From: JAFGBM01 sp964610155 | GTDB lineage: Bacteria > Actinomycetota > Actinomycetes > Actinomycetales > Demequinaceae | Length of the DNA stretch: 64,000 nucleotides | Direction of reading: 5' to 3' | Assembly (NCBI GenBank): GCA_964610155.1 | Contig: CAZSUY010000003.1 | Location: 62,001-126,000 of the forward strand | Shown here: positions 1-8,686 of the stretch, one piece after another | Position numbering within the stretch: position 1 is the stretch's first letter | Layout: each line of letters opens with the position of its first letter | Translations under genes and position numbers: made by a program | Notes under the pieces: model-generated | What the model was told of the DNA's origin: nothing | The model's database searches: none | Seen by the model: only the letters and a program-made list of their open reading frames with translations

Positions 1-627
1 AAAGGCCGACAGAATCCTCGTATAGGGTGCGTGAGCAACGCCAACGTGAACCTGACCCTTCGCACCATCCGGCGGCGGCATGCGGTCACGGCCGATGTGA
101 GGGTCATCGACGCCGACGAAGGACAAGACCGTGCCCGCGATTTCGATGACGGCCCGATCATTGTTCAGGTCCCTCCATCCCGCTTCGATGAACCCCCGGA
201 TCATCGTGGCTGTCGGCAATGCCACCGAGCGGTCACCGACACCGGTCGGCCTCCGGAAGTAAACGAAGGGGCTCTGAAACCGCGGCTCAAAGTAGTCGTT
301 CGAGCCATTGACAAACACCCCTGAATACCGAAGGAGGGGCTCGAGCGCCTCAAGCAGAGTCGGAACGGCGCTGACGATACCGAGGTTGTCGCCGGTGAGG
401 ACGACGAGGTCCGGTCGGTGCCGAGCAAGAGTCCGGACCCACCGAATCTTCCGCCGCTGCCGAGGAACAAGGTGAAGGTCTGTGAGATGCAGGATCTTGA
501 TCGATCCCGCTCCTGGGGGAAGAACCGCCACCCTGCGACGCCGCAGGACGAACCACCGAGCTTCAATCCATGCCCATACAAAGCCGCAAGCCACAACCGC
601 CGCCCCGATGAGCGGGATCCACACCAT
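1..627 (-). CDS. metallophosphoesterase, membrane-anchored (3' end beyond window)
   Basis: This is a partial gene of 209 codons with no stop before the window edge. The start ATG at 627 follows a GGAGGA ribosome site six bases upstream. The N-terminus has one hydrophobic segment (about residues 3-15). The chain then reads KILHLTDLHL, DLVVLTGDN, NGSNDY and, near the edge, FVGVDDPH and VAHAPYT, which are the ordered metal-binding blocks of calcineurin-type phosphoesterases (D-x-H, GD, GNHD-like, GxHxH-like). In the third block the usual GNHD reads GSND, so one ligand His may be replaced. It sits just downstream of the penicillin-binding protein gene, the order known in mycobacteria (ponA2-Rv3683). 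A cell-envelope role is inferred; the substrate is unknown. Confidence 0.85.
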   Translation of the reverse strand, partial: MVWIPLIGAAVVACGFVWAWIEARWFVLRRRRVAVLPPGAGSIKILHLTDLHLVPRQRRKIRWVRTLARHRPDLVVLTGDNLGIVSAVPTLLEALEPLLRYSGVFVNGSNDYFEPRFQSPFVYFRRPTGVGDRSVALPTATMIRGFIEAGWRDLNNDRAVIEIAGTVLSFVGVDDPHIGRDRMPPPDGAKGQVHVGVAHAPYTRILSAF

Positions 628-641
628 TGGGAATCCTCCGG

Positions 642-3194
642 CTATGTGGAAGACGCGGGCGAAGGCGTCTGCGAAGGCGTCGGCGAAGGCGGCGGCTCCG
701 GTCCGGGACCCCAGCACGTGCTGCCATCCCAGCCCGCTGGAGGGCCCCAGCCCGACGGCGGCCAGGACGAACCCCACCAGTCCGATGGAGCGACGCACGG
801 ATTCCACCCGACTGGCCAGTTGAACCACCAGCTGGGGAGGGAAGACCTCGACTTCTGGTACACGATCGTCGCACCAGGAGAGGCGTGAGTTCCGGCCTTC
901 AGGGACTGATAGACGACCGTGCCGTTGGCAACACTCTCATCGTAGATGGCAATCGGCGAGGGCGACCACGCGTATCCGGCGTCGCTGATCGCGTACTGCG
1001 CATTTTGCTCGGTCATACCAATCACGTCTGGAACGGTAAGGACGAGTCCGCCCAGTCCGGCTGGTTCCCCGGAAATAATCGTCAGATTGGGTTGCCCAGC
1101 AAGAGCACGGTCCATGAACCGCTTCCATGTCGCCGCAGGTAGCGTTCCACCACCCGCTCGCCTGAAGAAGGTCCCTCCGATCGTGATGTATTGCATCCTG
1201 ATATCGAGGTCGGGGTGTCCCATCCAGGTCACGGCGACGAGCTGCTGGGTAAAACCTAGGAACCATGCATGCGAGTTGTTCTGTGAGGATCCGGTCTTCC
1301 CAGCCGCTTGGCGTCCGCCCGAGAGCCTCGCGGATTTCCCTGACCCCTGTGCGACTACCTGAGTCATGGCGAACTGGACACCCTGCGCATACTGCGAACC
1401 AATAACAGTCTCGCAACTATCAGGTGGGACAGGTCGCGACAAGCCGTCCCGCGTTGTGATCGACACTATCGATCGCGTCTCGCACTTGACGCCATCGTTC
1501 GCTATGGTCGAGGCCACGACCGCCATGGTCAGGGGAGAGGCGTTCTGTGTCCCCAGGGTGACTGACGGCACGGTCTCAAATGGCTTCCCATCGGCCCGCT
1601 TGAACCCAAGTCTCGCGGCCATGTCTGATATCCCACAGAGGTCCAGTTGGTTCGTCATCGCAACGTAGGCAGTATTGATCGAATGTATCGTCGCGGTCAG
1701 GGCGGTTATCTGGCCATACGTCGCATTGCCCACATTGTGTGGTTCCCACGGTGCCTGACCTGCAAACGGCGCAGGACCGATGCATGTGGCCTGCCATGAA
1801 GACGATGGCCACTTGCGAACAGAGCTGCTCACCGATTGGCTGAGCGATCGCCCACTCTCCAGCCACTCGGCCAGGATGACCACCTTGAAGGTCGAACCCG
1901 GAGAAAAGCCTCTAGACCCACCATATTCACTGTCCACCGAGTAATTGATCGCCGTTTGGCCAGCCTCATCAGGTTTGGGATTGAAGTCCCGATCCTGTGC
2001 CATGACAAGGATGTGGCCGTTGGTTGGATCCATCGCCACGAGGGCGTTGGCGATTCCTGTCGGGTCTGTTGGCGGAACCGAACGTCGTAGTTCCTCGTTC
2101 GCGATCCTCTGCATATTGATGTCGAGCGTCGTGACGATGTCGACACCGTAGTACAGGTATTCCTTTCCCTTACCCTCGAAGAACGGGTCAAAGGCGATGA
2201 CCTTGGTGACATAGTCACAGAAGAAGGGGGCATCGGAGGATGCAACACAACTGAACTTGGGGCGAGTGACGTTCAGGGTGTCCGCAAGAGGGGTGGCGAT
2301 GTACTCCTGGTACTCCGCTTCCGTGATGATCTCCTGGTCACGCATGACGGAGAGCACGACATCGCGTCGTAACTGGGCATTCTCAGGGAATCGGAGGGGA
2401 TCCCACTTGTAGGGATTCTGGGTGATACCTGCCATCGTCGCGGCTTCAATGGCGTTCAGTTCCGCCGCGGATTTGCCGAAGTACAACATCGACGCCGCCT
2501 CAACACCGTAAACCGAGCTGCCAAACTGGGCGATGTTGAGGTACTGCTCAAGGACGCGCTCCTTGCCGCAATCCACCTTCGGGTCGCTAGAGCAGGTATT
2601 GCCCAACTCCGCGTTGTACCTCATCTCGAGCGCGAGCGCCCGCCTCGCCTCACCCAACTTGCGACTGACCGTCACCTCTGTAGCGGCCTTGATGGCTTCC
2701 TGGTCGTTGTCATCAACGGCCGTGTTGATGAGCATGTTCTTCACGAGTTGCTGCGTCAGCGTGGACGCCCCTTGAGTCTCACCCGTCGATGCGTTGTGGA
2801 CGATCGCCCTCAGCAATCCCTCCCCGTCTACGCCGTTGTGGTTCCAGAATCGCCTATCCTCAACCGCCACAACCGCCTTCTGCATCCAAGGGGAGACCTC
2901 TTCGAGGGGCACGACGATTCGGTTCTGAGTGAAGAACGTTGCGATCAGTGTGGTGCCATCGCTGGCGTAGATATTCGACTGCTGAGGAAGTCCGCTGTAC
3001 TCGAACTCGGTAGGCAGCTTGTCGAATAGTTCGATCGTGCTCTTGGCTGCGATTCCCGCGACCGCTGCACCCGGGATGACCATGGCGGCGGCCAGTATTC
3101 CTGCAAGAACAGAGAAGGTTACAAATCCCAAGATGGATGTGACAAAAGTCACGGCAGTCACCTTGCGGGCAGGGCTGTCTTTCGGTCGCGGCAT
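642..3194 (-). CDS. class A penicillin-binding protein with PASTA domain
   Basis: This 850-aa bifunctional peptidoglycan synthase polymerises lipid II and cross-links stem peptides outside the membrane. It has a short cytoplasmic tail and a membrane segment at about 17-50. The GT51 glycosyltransferase has catalytic EDRRFW (E112) and the QGASTLTQQ block at 141-149. The transpeptidase has S434-T-F-K, S505-I-N and K633-T-G. One PASTA repeat lies at about 720-785 (LTVPDVIGMT start), followed by a Trp/Pro-rich tail. Length and order fit the actinobacterial PonA/PonA2 group. The phosphoesterase gene follows after 14 bases, so the two are probably cotranscribed. A Crp-type palindrome lies inside the 5' coding region. 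PASTA domains typically bind peptidoglycan or beta-lactams. Confidence 0.95.
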   Translation of the reverse strand: MPRPKDSPARKVTAVTFVTSILGFVTFSVLAGILAAAMVIPGAAVAGIAAKSTIELFDKLPTEFEYSGLPQQSNIYASDGTTLIATFFTQNRIVVPLEEVSPWMQKAVVAVEDRRFWNHNGVDGEGLLRAIVHNASTGETQGASTLTQQLVKNMLINTAVDDNDQEAIKAATEVTVSRKLGEARRALALEMRYNAELGNTCSSDPKVDCGKERVLEQYLNIAQFGSSVYGVEAASMLYFGKSAAELNAIEAATMAGITQNPYKWDPLRFPENAQLRRDVVLSVMRDQEIITEAEYQEYIATPLADTLNVTRPKFSCVASSDAPFFCDYVTKVIAFDPFFEGKGKEYLYYGVDIVTTLDINMQRIANEELRRSVPPTDPTGIANALVAMDPTNGHILVMAQDRDFNPKPDEAGQTAINYSVDSEYGGSRGFSPGSTFKVVILAEWLESGRSLSQSVSSSVRKWPSSSWQATCIGPAPFAGQAPWEPHNVGNATYGQITALTATIHSINTAYVAMTNQLDLCGISDMAARLGFKRADGKPFETVPSVTLGTQNASPLTMAVVASTIANDGVKCETRSIVSITTRDGLSRPVPPDSCETVIGSQYAQGVQFAMTQVVAQGSGKSARLSGGRQAAGKTGSSQNNSHAWFLGFTQQLVAVTWMGHPDLDIRMQYITIGGTFFRRAGGGTLPAATWKRFMDRALAGQPNLTIISGEPAGLGGLVLTVPDVIGMTEQNAQYAISDAGYAWSPSPIAIYDESVANGTVVYQSLKAGTHASPGATIVYQKSRSSLPSWWFNWPVGWNPCVAPSDWWGSSWPPSGWGPPAGWDGSTCWGPGPEPPPSPTPSQTPSPASST
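3138..3153. promoter_or_regulatory. Crp/GlxR-like palindrome inside the 5' end of the PBP gene
   Basis: TGTGA-CAAAAG-TCACG matches the Crp-family consensus TGTGA-N6-TCACA at 9 of 10 arm positions. It lies about 41-56 bases inside the penicillin-binding protein gene and about 115 bases upstream of the divergent DUF4177 gene. A Crp regulator gene lies 0.7 kb away, so autogenous or local control is possible. Function is inferred from the sequence match only. Confidence 0.45.
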
Positions 3195-3267
3195 GGTTCC
3201 ACCTTACGTCTAGAAAGTAACGAACGACGAACGATAACCGTTGCCTACTCAAGGGTATTCTCAAGGC

Positions 3268-3423
3268 ATGCCCACATGGGAGTATGCGGCCGTTCCCCTC
3301 ATTGAGCACGCTACTAAACAGATCCTCGACCAATGGGGCGAGGGTGGTTGGGAACTCGTCCAGGTGTCTAGCGGGCCCACCGGTGGGCTCGTGGCATTCC
3401 TCAAGAGACCGAAAGGGGCATAG
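3268..3423 (+). CDS. DUF4177-like small protein
   Basis: This is a 51-aa protein, MPTWEYAAVPLIEH onward, with the WEY start and the GEGGWELVQV core typical of DUF4177 proteins. The ATG at 3268 is preferred because family members begin with the WEY segment. A TTG at 3241 would add nine residues. No clear ribosome site precedes it, so a leaderless transcript is possible. The stop TAG touches the GTG of the RidA gene, so the pair is translationally linked. The same pair occurs next to crp in mycobacteria. The biochemical function is unknown. Confidence 0.8.
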   Translation: MPTWEYAAVPLIEHATKQILDQWGEGGWELVQVSSGPTGGLVAFLKRPKGA

Positions 3424-3891
3424 GTGTCCTCCGAGGAGAGACTCAAGACCCTAGGGCTCTCCCTTCCCAAGGTCACATCCCCGGCTGGCAACTACGTTCC
3501 AGCGCTTGTCGATGGATCTACAGTTTGGACCTCCGGTCAACTCCCCCTCGTTGATGGGAGCCTGATTGTGACCGGAGCAGTCGGCGATGGCGATGGCCAG
3601 ATTCCCATCGACAGGGCCCAGGAATGCGCCCGAATCGCCGCCCTGAATGCCCTTGCCGCGATGGCCGATGCGTGTGGCGGACTCAATCGAATCGTACGCA
3701 TCGTCAGGGTAGTCGGATACGTCGCCTCTGCCCCAGGGTTTGTTGCACAGCACTCCGTCATCAACGGAGCCAGCGATCTGATGGTCGAAGTCTTTGGCGA
3801 GGCGGGCAAGCACACCCGTTCAGCGGTCGGGGTAGCCGCACTTCCGCTAGGCGCCCCGGTCGAAATCGAGGTGGAAGCCAGGCTGCGCTAG
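3424..3891 (+). CDS. RidA/YjgF family enamine deaminase-like protein
   Basis: This is a 155-aa protein of the RidA fold, whose members hydrolyse reactive 2-aminoacrylate-type imines or serve related roles. Visible features are YVPALVDGSTVWTSGQLP near residues 27-44, the NRIVRIVRVVGYVAS strand-helix (about 96-110, holding the Arg that binds the substrate carboxylate in RidA) and the C-terminal PVEIEVEA strand. The GTG start directly follows the DUF4177 stop and has AAAGGGG upstream. The 3' end overlaps the convergent crp gene by 4 bases. It belongs to the longer actinobacterial subgroup, so true RidA activity is not certain. Confidence 0.88.
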   Translation: MSSEERLKTLGLSLPKVTSPAGNYVPALVDGSTVWTSGQLPLVDGSLIVTGAVGDGDGQIPIDRAQECARIAALNALAAMADACGGLNRIVRIVRVVGYVASAPGFVAQHSVINGASDLMVEVFGEAGKHTRSAVGVAALPLGAPVEIEVEARLR

Positions 3892-4583
3892 CGCGCGCGG
3901 GCCCGGAGTCGGTCGGGCTCGTATACCACCACGGATCCCATGTGGACGTCGATCCATCCTCGGCTTGCGAAATCGGCAAGCGCCTTGTTGACGGTCTCCC
4001 GCGATGCCCCAACCAACTGCGCGAGTTCCTCCTGGGTGAGCCCGTGGCGCACAACGGTGTGTCCTCGGTCGGTGACCCCAAAGCGATGGCCGAGGTCGAT
4101 GATCGCCTTCGCTACCCGACCGGGAACATCGGTGAAGACGAGATCGGCCATCGTCATGCTGGTCCGCCTGATTCGTCTTGCCAAAGCTCGTAGGAGGTAC
4201 TGTGACGCCTCGGTATGTTCGACTAGCCAAGCGTCTAAGGCATCCTTGGCGAGTTGGTAGAGGACAGTGTCCTCGGGAACATGCGCTCGTGACATCCGCG
4301 GGCCGGGATCGAAAACGCTGAGCTCGCCGAGTAGATCACCTACCCCAAGAAGTGCCAACAGGTTCTCGCGGCCATCGCGGGCGGTCCGCGCGATCTTCGC
4401 CTTGCCCTTGACAAGGATGTATAAGGTATCCCCTTGAGCGCCCTCAAAAAAGATGACTTCACCCCGCTGATACTCGCATCGAGTCATGATGGCTATGAGG
4501 GAGTGCGCGGTCTCGGTGTCCATTTCTCCAAGGAGTAGCGAGGAGCGGAGCGCGGACTCCTCAAGCATGGGGTCGTGTACCAC
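3888..4583 (-). CDS. crp: Crp/Fnr family transcriptional regulator (GlxR-like)
   Basis: This is a 231-aa two-domain regulator. Residues ~10-125 form the cyclic-nucleotide-binding beta-roll (RGEVIFFEGAQGDTLYILVKGKAKI, then GDLLGELSVFDPGPR in the phosphate-binding position). A long dimer helix leads to the winged helix-turn-helix with LTQEELAQLVGASRETVNKAL near 185-205. The GTG start at 4583 is chosen for the AGGAGG site seven bases upstream; an ATG lies five codons in. The context (RidA, nth) matches mycobacterial Crp Rv3676. It probably acts as a cAMP-responsive global regulator. The small gene upstream ends 11 bases before it and shares its ribosome site with its stop codon. Confidence 0.93.
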   Translation of the reverse strand: MVHDPMLEESALRSSLLLGEMDTETAHSLIAIMTRCEYQRGEVIFFEGAQGDTLYILVKGKAKIARTARDGRENLLALLGVGDLLGELSVFDPGPRMSRAHVPEDTVLYQLAKDALDAWLVEHTEASQYLLRALARRIRRTSMTMADLVFTDVPGRVAKAIIDLGHRFGVTDRGHTVVRHGLTQEELAQLVGASRETVNKALADFASRGWIDVHMGSVVVYEPDRLRARAR

Positions 4584-4594
4584 CGTTGGCCTCC

Positions 4595-4969
4595 TTAATG
4601 CGTGGCACTCAAAGCGTCAACGATTCGAGTTACCACTGACTCTAGGTTGTCAGAAAGTCGACGTTCATACGAGTCCAGACGGCGATCAATTACACCTAGT
4701 GCCTCAAGGCGATGAGCGGTCGGATGAACCTCGTCCGCCCAAATGACGGCCGAAATCTCCCTCGATGTGGGGGCGTCCGCGGCCAAAGCTTCCCAGGCGG
4801 TCTCGAGATCGATGTCCCCGGCAGTTGCCGCCGCAAGGCGTGCCTCCGTGAGTTCCCGGCGGGCCTTCACCAATCGGCGCCACCATCGAACCCGGGCTAT
4901 TTCTCGCCGGAGTTCACGACGGCTGCGACGCAGATCGGCGATGAGCGTCGTAGCCTGGATCGTAGGCAT
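4595..4969 (-). CDS. hypothetical alpha-helical protein, possibly RsiG-like
   Basis: This 124-aa, charged, nearly all-helical protein lacks a signal or membrane segment. The N-terminal half is an Arg/Glu-rich helix hairpin (ADLRRSRRELRREIARV, then RRLVKARRELTEARL). This spacing resembles the helix pair of actinobacterial RsiG-type anti-sigma factors, which bind c-di-GMP through E-x3-S-x2-R-x3-Q-x3-D. Here only the Arg and an acidic last position align, so the likeness is weak. It lies directly upstream of crp (11-bp gap, stop overlapping the crp ribosome site), so the two are almost certainly cotranscribed. Function unknown. Confidence 0.7.
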   Translation of the reverse strand: MPTIQATTLIADLRRSRRELRREIARVRWWRRLVKARRELTEARLAAATAGDIDLETAWEALAADAPTSREISAVIWADEVHPTAHRLEALGVIDRRLDSYERRLSDNLESVVTRIVDALSATH

Positions 4970-5066
4970 CGCTTCCTCGTCTCCTGCCCGTCGGGTGCTC
5001 GCGTCCTGTCTTTGGTGTGTATCGGCAGTCCACGACGGGCCTTGAGCAGTCGCCTAGGCTGATCGC

Positions 5067-5726
5067 ATGAAAGATCGAAGTGGCGCGGAACCAGACCTGG
5101 AGCTTGTCGAGCGCGCCAAGAGCATATTCCGGCTTCTAGGCGAAGAGTATCCGTGCGCCAAATGCGAACTCGACTACCGAAATCCCTTCGAGCTTCTCAT
5201 CGCAACCGTGCTCTCGGCCCAGTGCACGGACGCCCGAGTGAACCAAGTGACGCCAGCCCTCTTCGCCGAGTTCCCCGACGCCTCCTCACTCTCCTGTGCC
5301 CCACGGGATCGCATCGAGGAACTCATCCGCCCAACAGGATTCTTCCGCGCCAAGACCGAATCCATTCTTAACCTTTCCCGCGGCCTTTTCGAACGCTTCG
5401 ATGGCGAGGTTCCCGCCAACCTTGAGGACCTGATCACCCTTCGTGGTGTGGGGCGCAAGACCGCAAATGTCGTACTGGGAAATGCCTTTGGCGTGCCCGG
5501 CTTTCCTGTAGACACACATGTCGGACGCCTTGCGCGGCGCCTTGGCCTCACCATTCAGAAGGACCCCGAAGCGGTAGAAAGTGACCTCAACGCCCTTGTC
5601 GATCGACGCGACTGGACAGCATTCTCGCACCGCCTGATCTTCCACGGGCGACGATGCTGCTCGGCCAAGAAGCCAGCCTGTGATCGGTGTCCCCTCAGTT
5701 CCCTGTGCCCATCCTCAACCGTGTGA
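5067..5726 (+). CDS. nth: endonuclease III (DNA glycosylase/AP lyase)
   Basis: This 219-aa base-excision repair enzyme removes oxidised pyrimidines and cuts the abasic strand. The helix-hairpin-helix is LRGVGRKTANVVL with catalytic Lys131, and the catalytic Asp149 lies in PVDTHVGRL. The C-terminus carries the 4Fe-4S ligands C-x6-C-x2-C-x5-C, all four present. Length matches the family (about 210-245). Its 3' end overlaps the convergent nhaA gene by 12 bases. The position beside crp is the usual actinobacterial order. Confidence 0.97.
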   Translation: MKDRSGAEPDLELVERAKSIFRLLGEEYPCAKCELDYRNPFELLIATVLSAQCTDARVNQVTPALFAEFPDASSLSCAPRDRIEELIRPTGFFRAKTESILNLSRGLFERFDGEVPANLEDLITLRGVGRKTANVVLGNAFGVPGFPVDTHVGRLARRLGLTIQKDPEAVESDLNALVDRRDWTAFSHRLIFHGRRCCSAKKPACDRCPLSSLCPSSTV

Positions 5727-7001
5727 GATCGGGGCTTGAGGAGATGACCTGGCCCTTTTCCTTCCATGGTGACGGTCGCGCCAAGCGAGGATCGTCGCCC
5801 CGACCACTGCCGCCAAGGTGGACGCGATAAGGACCGCGGCCTTGGCCTGCTGGGTCTCGGTCGTGCCTGCGCCGAATGCCAATTCGCTCATGAGGAGCGA
5901 GACGGTGAACCCGACTCCAGCGATCATGGCCACGCCGACAACATCCCACCATGACACCCTCTTGGGAAGGGTCGCCCGGGTCAATCCGGCAATCAGAAGG
6001 GTGGCGAGCACGATGCCGATGGGTTTGCCGAGCATGAGCCCTAGCACGATTCCTCTTGAGGCAGGTGCGTCAAGAGCCAAGGAGATAGCAGTGGCATTGA
6101 GCGCTACGCCTGCCGCGAAGAAGGCGAAGACCGGAACCGCGAAGACCGCGGAGATGGGGCCCCACCGGTGTTCCCATCGTTCGACGGGACTGATGCTCTC
6201 CCCCGACCGTCGTCGCGCTCGCACCGACAGGCCGATGGCCACTCCCGCAATCGTCGCGTGAATGCCCGACTCGTGTACTCCTATCCACACGATGAGGCCT
6301 AGAGAAACCGCCAACCATACTGGGATCGTCCGCCGATGCGTCAGACGGGCGAGGGCCGCCAGGGCCAGTCCAGCCGGAATCAGCCACACGAGGTCGAGTC
6401 CATCGGAATAGAACACCGCGATGATGACGATCGCCACGAGGTCGTCCACGACCGCCAGGGTAAGAAGGAACGCCCGTAGGGACCCAGGCAGACGCTTCCC
6501 GACCACAGAAAGGATGGCGAGCGCGAACGCGACATCAGTGGCTGTCGGGATTGCCCAGCCTCGCGTCGCTCCCTCCGCTCCGATGGCATTAACGCCAAGG
6601 AAGACGAATGCCGGCACCACCACACCGCCAAACGCCGCCACGATCGGAACAATGGCCGTGGCCGGTCTCCTGAGTTCCCCGCAAACGATCTCCCGCTTGA
6701 GCTCCAGCCCGACGACGAGAAAGAAGATGACGAGCAATCCATCGGAGGCCCACTCCGAAAACGTAAGGCCAAAGTGGATCTCACGTCCGGCGGGAAGGAA
6801 GAGGACTCCGTTGATCGGAACCCTCGTCTGGAGGGAGTGATACGACGATGCGAGACCGCTATTCACCCACAGGAGCGCAAGCATCGTCGCGATGAGCATC
6901 AGTACCCCGCCGATCCGCTCATCACGGATCAACTGCCTGAGGGTACGCTCCGTCGAGGGGACAAGACGGCCAAACAGCCGTCGCCTCGACTTTACGACCA
7001 T
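5715..7001 (-). CDS. nhaA: Na+/H+ antiporter NhaA
   Basis: This is a 428-aa integral membrane antiporter that exports Na+ in exchange for H+. About twelve hydrophobic segments are visible. The key acidic pair is in AFALAILSVVGKRLPGSLRAFLLTLAVVDDLVAIVIIAVFYS, where the two Asp of VVDD are the transport residues, and the TDVAFALAI block precedes it. The N-terminus FGRLVPSTERTLRQLIRDERIGGVLML is typical. It lies 32 bases downstream of glnR on the same strand and may share its transcript. The C-terminal 30 residues are basic and poorly conserved. Confidence 0.95.
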   Translation of the reverse strand: MVVKSRRRLFGRLVPSTERTLRQLIRDERIGGVLMLIATMLALLWVNSGLASSYHSLQTRVPINGVLFLPAGREIHFGLTFSEWASDGLLVIFFLVVGLELKREIVCGELRRPATAIVPIVAAFGGVVVPAFVFLGVNAIGAEGATRGWAIPTATDVAFALAILSVVGKRLPGSLRAFLLTLAVVDDLVAIVIIAVFYSDGLDLVWLIPAGLALAALARLTHRRTIPVWLAVSLGLIVWIGVHESGIHATIAGVAIGLSVRARRRSGESISPVERWEHRWGPISAVFAVPVFAFFAAGVALNATAISLALDAPASRGIVLGLMLGKPIGIVLATLLIAGLTRATLPKRVSWWDVVGVAMIAGVGFTVSLLMSELAFGAGTTETQQAKAAVLIASTLAAVVGATILAWRDRHHGRKRARSSPQAPISHG

Positions 7002-7033
7002 TCCTCGGCGCTCCTTCCGATCCCGGACACTAC

Positions 7034-7765
7034 CTACAGGGAGGAGAGGTCGTCTACTCCCTCGCTCGACGAAGCCGTGGTCCGCGCGCCGGAAGATGCG
7101 GGATCGAATCGGTAGCCAACGTTACGCACCGTACCGATGAGCTGTTCATACTCGGCACCAAGCTTGGCGCGTAATCGACGAACATGAACGTCTACCGTCC
7201 TCGTGCCGCCGTAATAATCATAGCCCCATACCTCCTGCAACAACTGATCCCGGGTGAACACCCGGCCCGGATGCTGCATCAGGTACTTGAGGAGCTCGAA
7301 CTCCTTGAAGGTGAGGTCGAGGGGAACACTCCGCAGGCGGGCTGTATATCCTCCAACGTCAACGGTCAGGTCCCCCGAGACAAACTCGGACGCCTTGTCG
7401 AGCGGATCGTCGGCCTCTGCGCGTCCGATAGAGAGGCGGATCCGGGCCTCGATCTCCGCCGGCGACGCCGACGCGATGACCACATCGTCGGCCCCCCAAT
7501 CGGCGTTCACCACGGCCATCCCTCCTTCGTTCACCACCAGGATCAGGGGTACGGCGAGGCCCGTTGCTCGAACGAGTTTAGAGGTGCTGCGAGCCGAGAC
7601 GAGGTTTGTCCTCGCATCGATAAGCACGAGATCCGCATCGAGCGCATCCAGGAGGGCGGTCGGTTCGGGAGTGAGACATCGGGAACGGTGGTTGAGAAGA
7701 GCGAGCCCGGGAAGCACGTCCACGGCGTCCACTACGGATGCGGTCAGTACGAGCAAGTTTGCCAT
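7034..7765 (-). CDS. glnR: orphan OmpR-type response regulator GlnR (nitrogen regulator)
   Basis: This 243-aa regulator matches actinobacterial GlnR, the global activator/repressor of nitrogen assimilation genes. The receiver-like domain (1-120) keeps Asp50 in LVLIDARTNL but lacks the rest of the acidic pocket, as is known for orphan GlnR. The block VVNEGGMAVVNADWGADDVV is also characteristic. The C-terminal winged helix contains FTRDQLLQEVWGYDYYGG and RTVDVHVRRLRAKLG. The ATG at 7765 is chosen over upstream starts because it has GGAGG five bases before it and yields the family N-terminus MANLLVLT. No partner kinase gene is nearby. A 55-bp divergent promoter region separates it from the next gene. 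Confidence 0.92.
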   Translation of the reverse strand: MANLLVLTASVVDAVDVLPGLALLNHRSRCLTPEPTALLDALDADLVLIDARTNLVSARSTSKLVRATGLAVPLILVVNEGGMAVVNADWGADDVVIASASPAEIEARIRLSIGRAEADDPLDKASEFVSGDLTVDVGGYTARLRSVPLDLTFKEFELLKYLMQHPGRVFTRDQLLQEVWGYDYYGGTRTVDVHVRRLRAKLGAEYEQLIGTVRNVGYRFDPASSGARTTASSSEGVDDLSSL

Positions 7766-7820
7766 CGCAACCTCCGATGCTGTCAACCATACTCGGCCAA
7801 GCCATGGCAAACTGTGCGCC

Positions 7821-8555
7821 ATGAATCCCTCGACCCGAGCAACGGCGGCCGCGGTGACGGCTGCGGCCCTAGCGGTCTCCGGGTACTACGGCCCCCGTTG
7901 GCTGGCTGTGGCCGTGCTCGCCCTCTCGTTCATGCTGGCGATCGGTTGGCCAGCCCTGACGTGGACCCCGAACTGGCTCGTGGGGAGTTCGGTCGTCCTG
8001 GGAAGCGGCGCCCTCTCGACGGTCGGAGTCTTGCTCGGCCGAGATGAGCCCTTCCTTCGCCATATGGTCGTCGCTCTTGCGGCAAGCGTCGTCATCGCCC
8101 TCGTGCTGGAGGTGCTCCGCCCGAGCCCTCCCGGCCAGGTGATTACCGCTGTCGCCTCGACCGTCAGTGGCGCCACCGTGGCCGCCTCCGGCGCCTCTTG
8201 GATCGCTGCGGCCCGTACTCCGGGGGCCAAGGACCTCGTGGTGGTCGGTGCGGCCAGCCTCTTCATGGCCGCCATCGCCTCAACCCTGACGTCGAAGATG
8301 TGGGTCAACACCATCCTGGCCATCACCCTTGGAACCGGTATCGGGGGAGCAAGCGGGTCGATCTTTGAATCGATCGAATGGTATGGGGGAGCCCTCGTCG
8401 GTTTGCTGTGTGCGTGCACGTTCATCTCCGTTCATGAGTTGACCAGGCGTGACCTAGCGAACCGAAATCCACTCGCAGCCATCTCCTCTGGCATTCTCTC
8501 TGTCACCGTCGCCGGATCCCTCGTCTACGTCGGCGGCCGCATCCTCGTGGGATAA
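7821..8555 (+). CDS. multi-pass membrane protein of unknown function
   Basis: This is a 244-aa hydrophobic protein with roughly seven to eight membrane helices and short loops; no enzymatic motif is seen. The start ATG at 7821 (MNPSTRATAAAV) is followed at once by a hydrophobic segment. It diverges from glnR, and a conserved membrane protein occupies the equivalent place beside glnR in some actinobacteria, but the family is not one I can name. A 36-aa membrane ORF and ygfZ follow. Function unknown. Confidence 0.75.
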   Translation: MNPSTRATAAAVTAAALAVSGYYGPRWLAVAVLALSFMLAIGWPALTWTPNWLVGSSVVLGSGALSTVGVLLGRDEPFLRHMVVALAASVVIALVLEVLRPSPPGQVITAVASTVSGATVAASGASWIAAARTPGAKDLVVVGAASLFMAAIASTLTSKMWVNTILAITLGTGIGGASGSIFESIEWYGGALVGLLCACTFISVHELTRRDLANRNPLAAISSGILSVTVAGSLVYVGGRILVG

Positions 8556-8575
8556 CTCCTAGTTAGGATGGCCCC

Positions 8576-8686
8576 ATGACCGCCCTTGAGTTGACGTTCG
8601 TCGTCTTGGGCGTCGCGTTCGGGATAGCGATCCTCTGGCTGTGCGGGTTTGTCGCCTGGCGGGTGCTCAGGGGCCCCCGGCCATGA
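8576..8686 (+). CDS. 36-aa single-pass membrane peptide
   Basis: The start is MTALELTFVVLGVAF; one hydrophobic helix (about residues 5-25) ends in a basic tail RVLRGPRP. Its TGA stop overlaps the ATG of ygfZ (ATGATGA), a classic translational coupling. A small ORF in this position fits actinobacterial gene orders near ygfZ. No ribosome site of note is visible. Function unknown. Confidence 0.55.
   Translation: MTALELTFVVLGVAFGIAILWLCGFVAWRVLRGPRP

Noticed and set aside
642..888. Plus-strand open frames over the 3' end of the penicillin-binding protein
   Set aside because: They are antisense to the PASTA/Trp-Pro tail. Their translations are Arg/Pro-rich and unlike any family.
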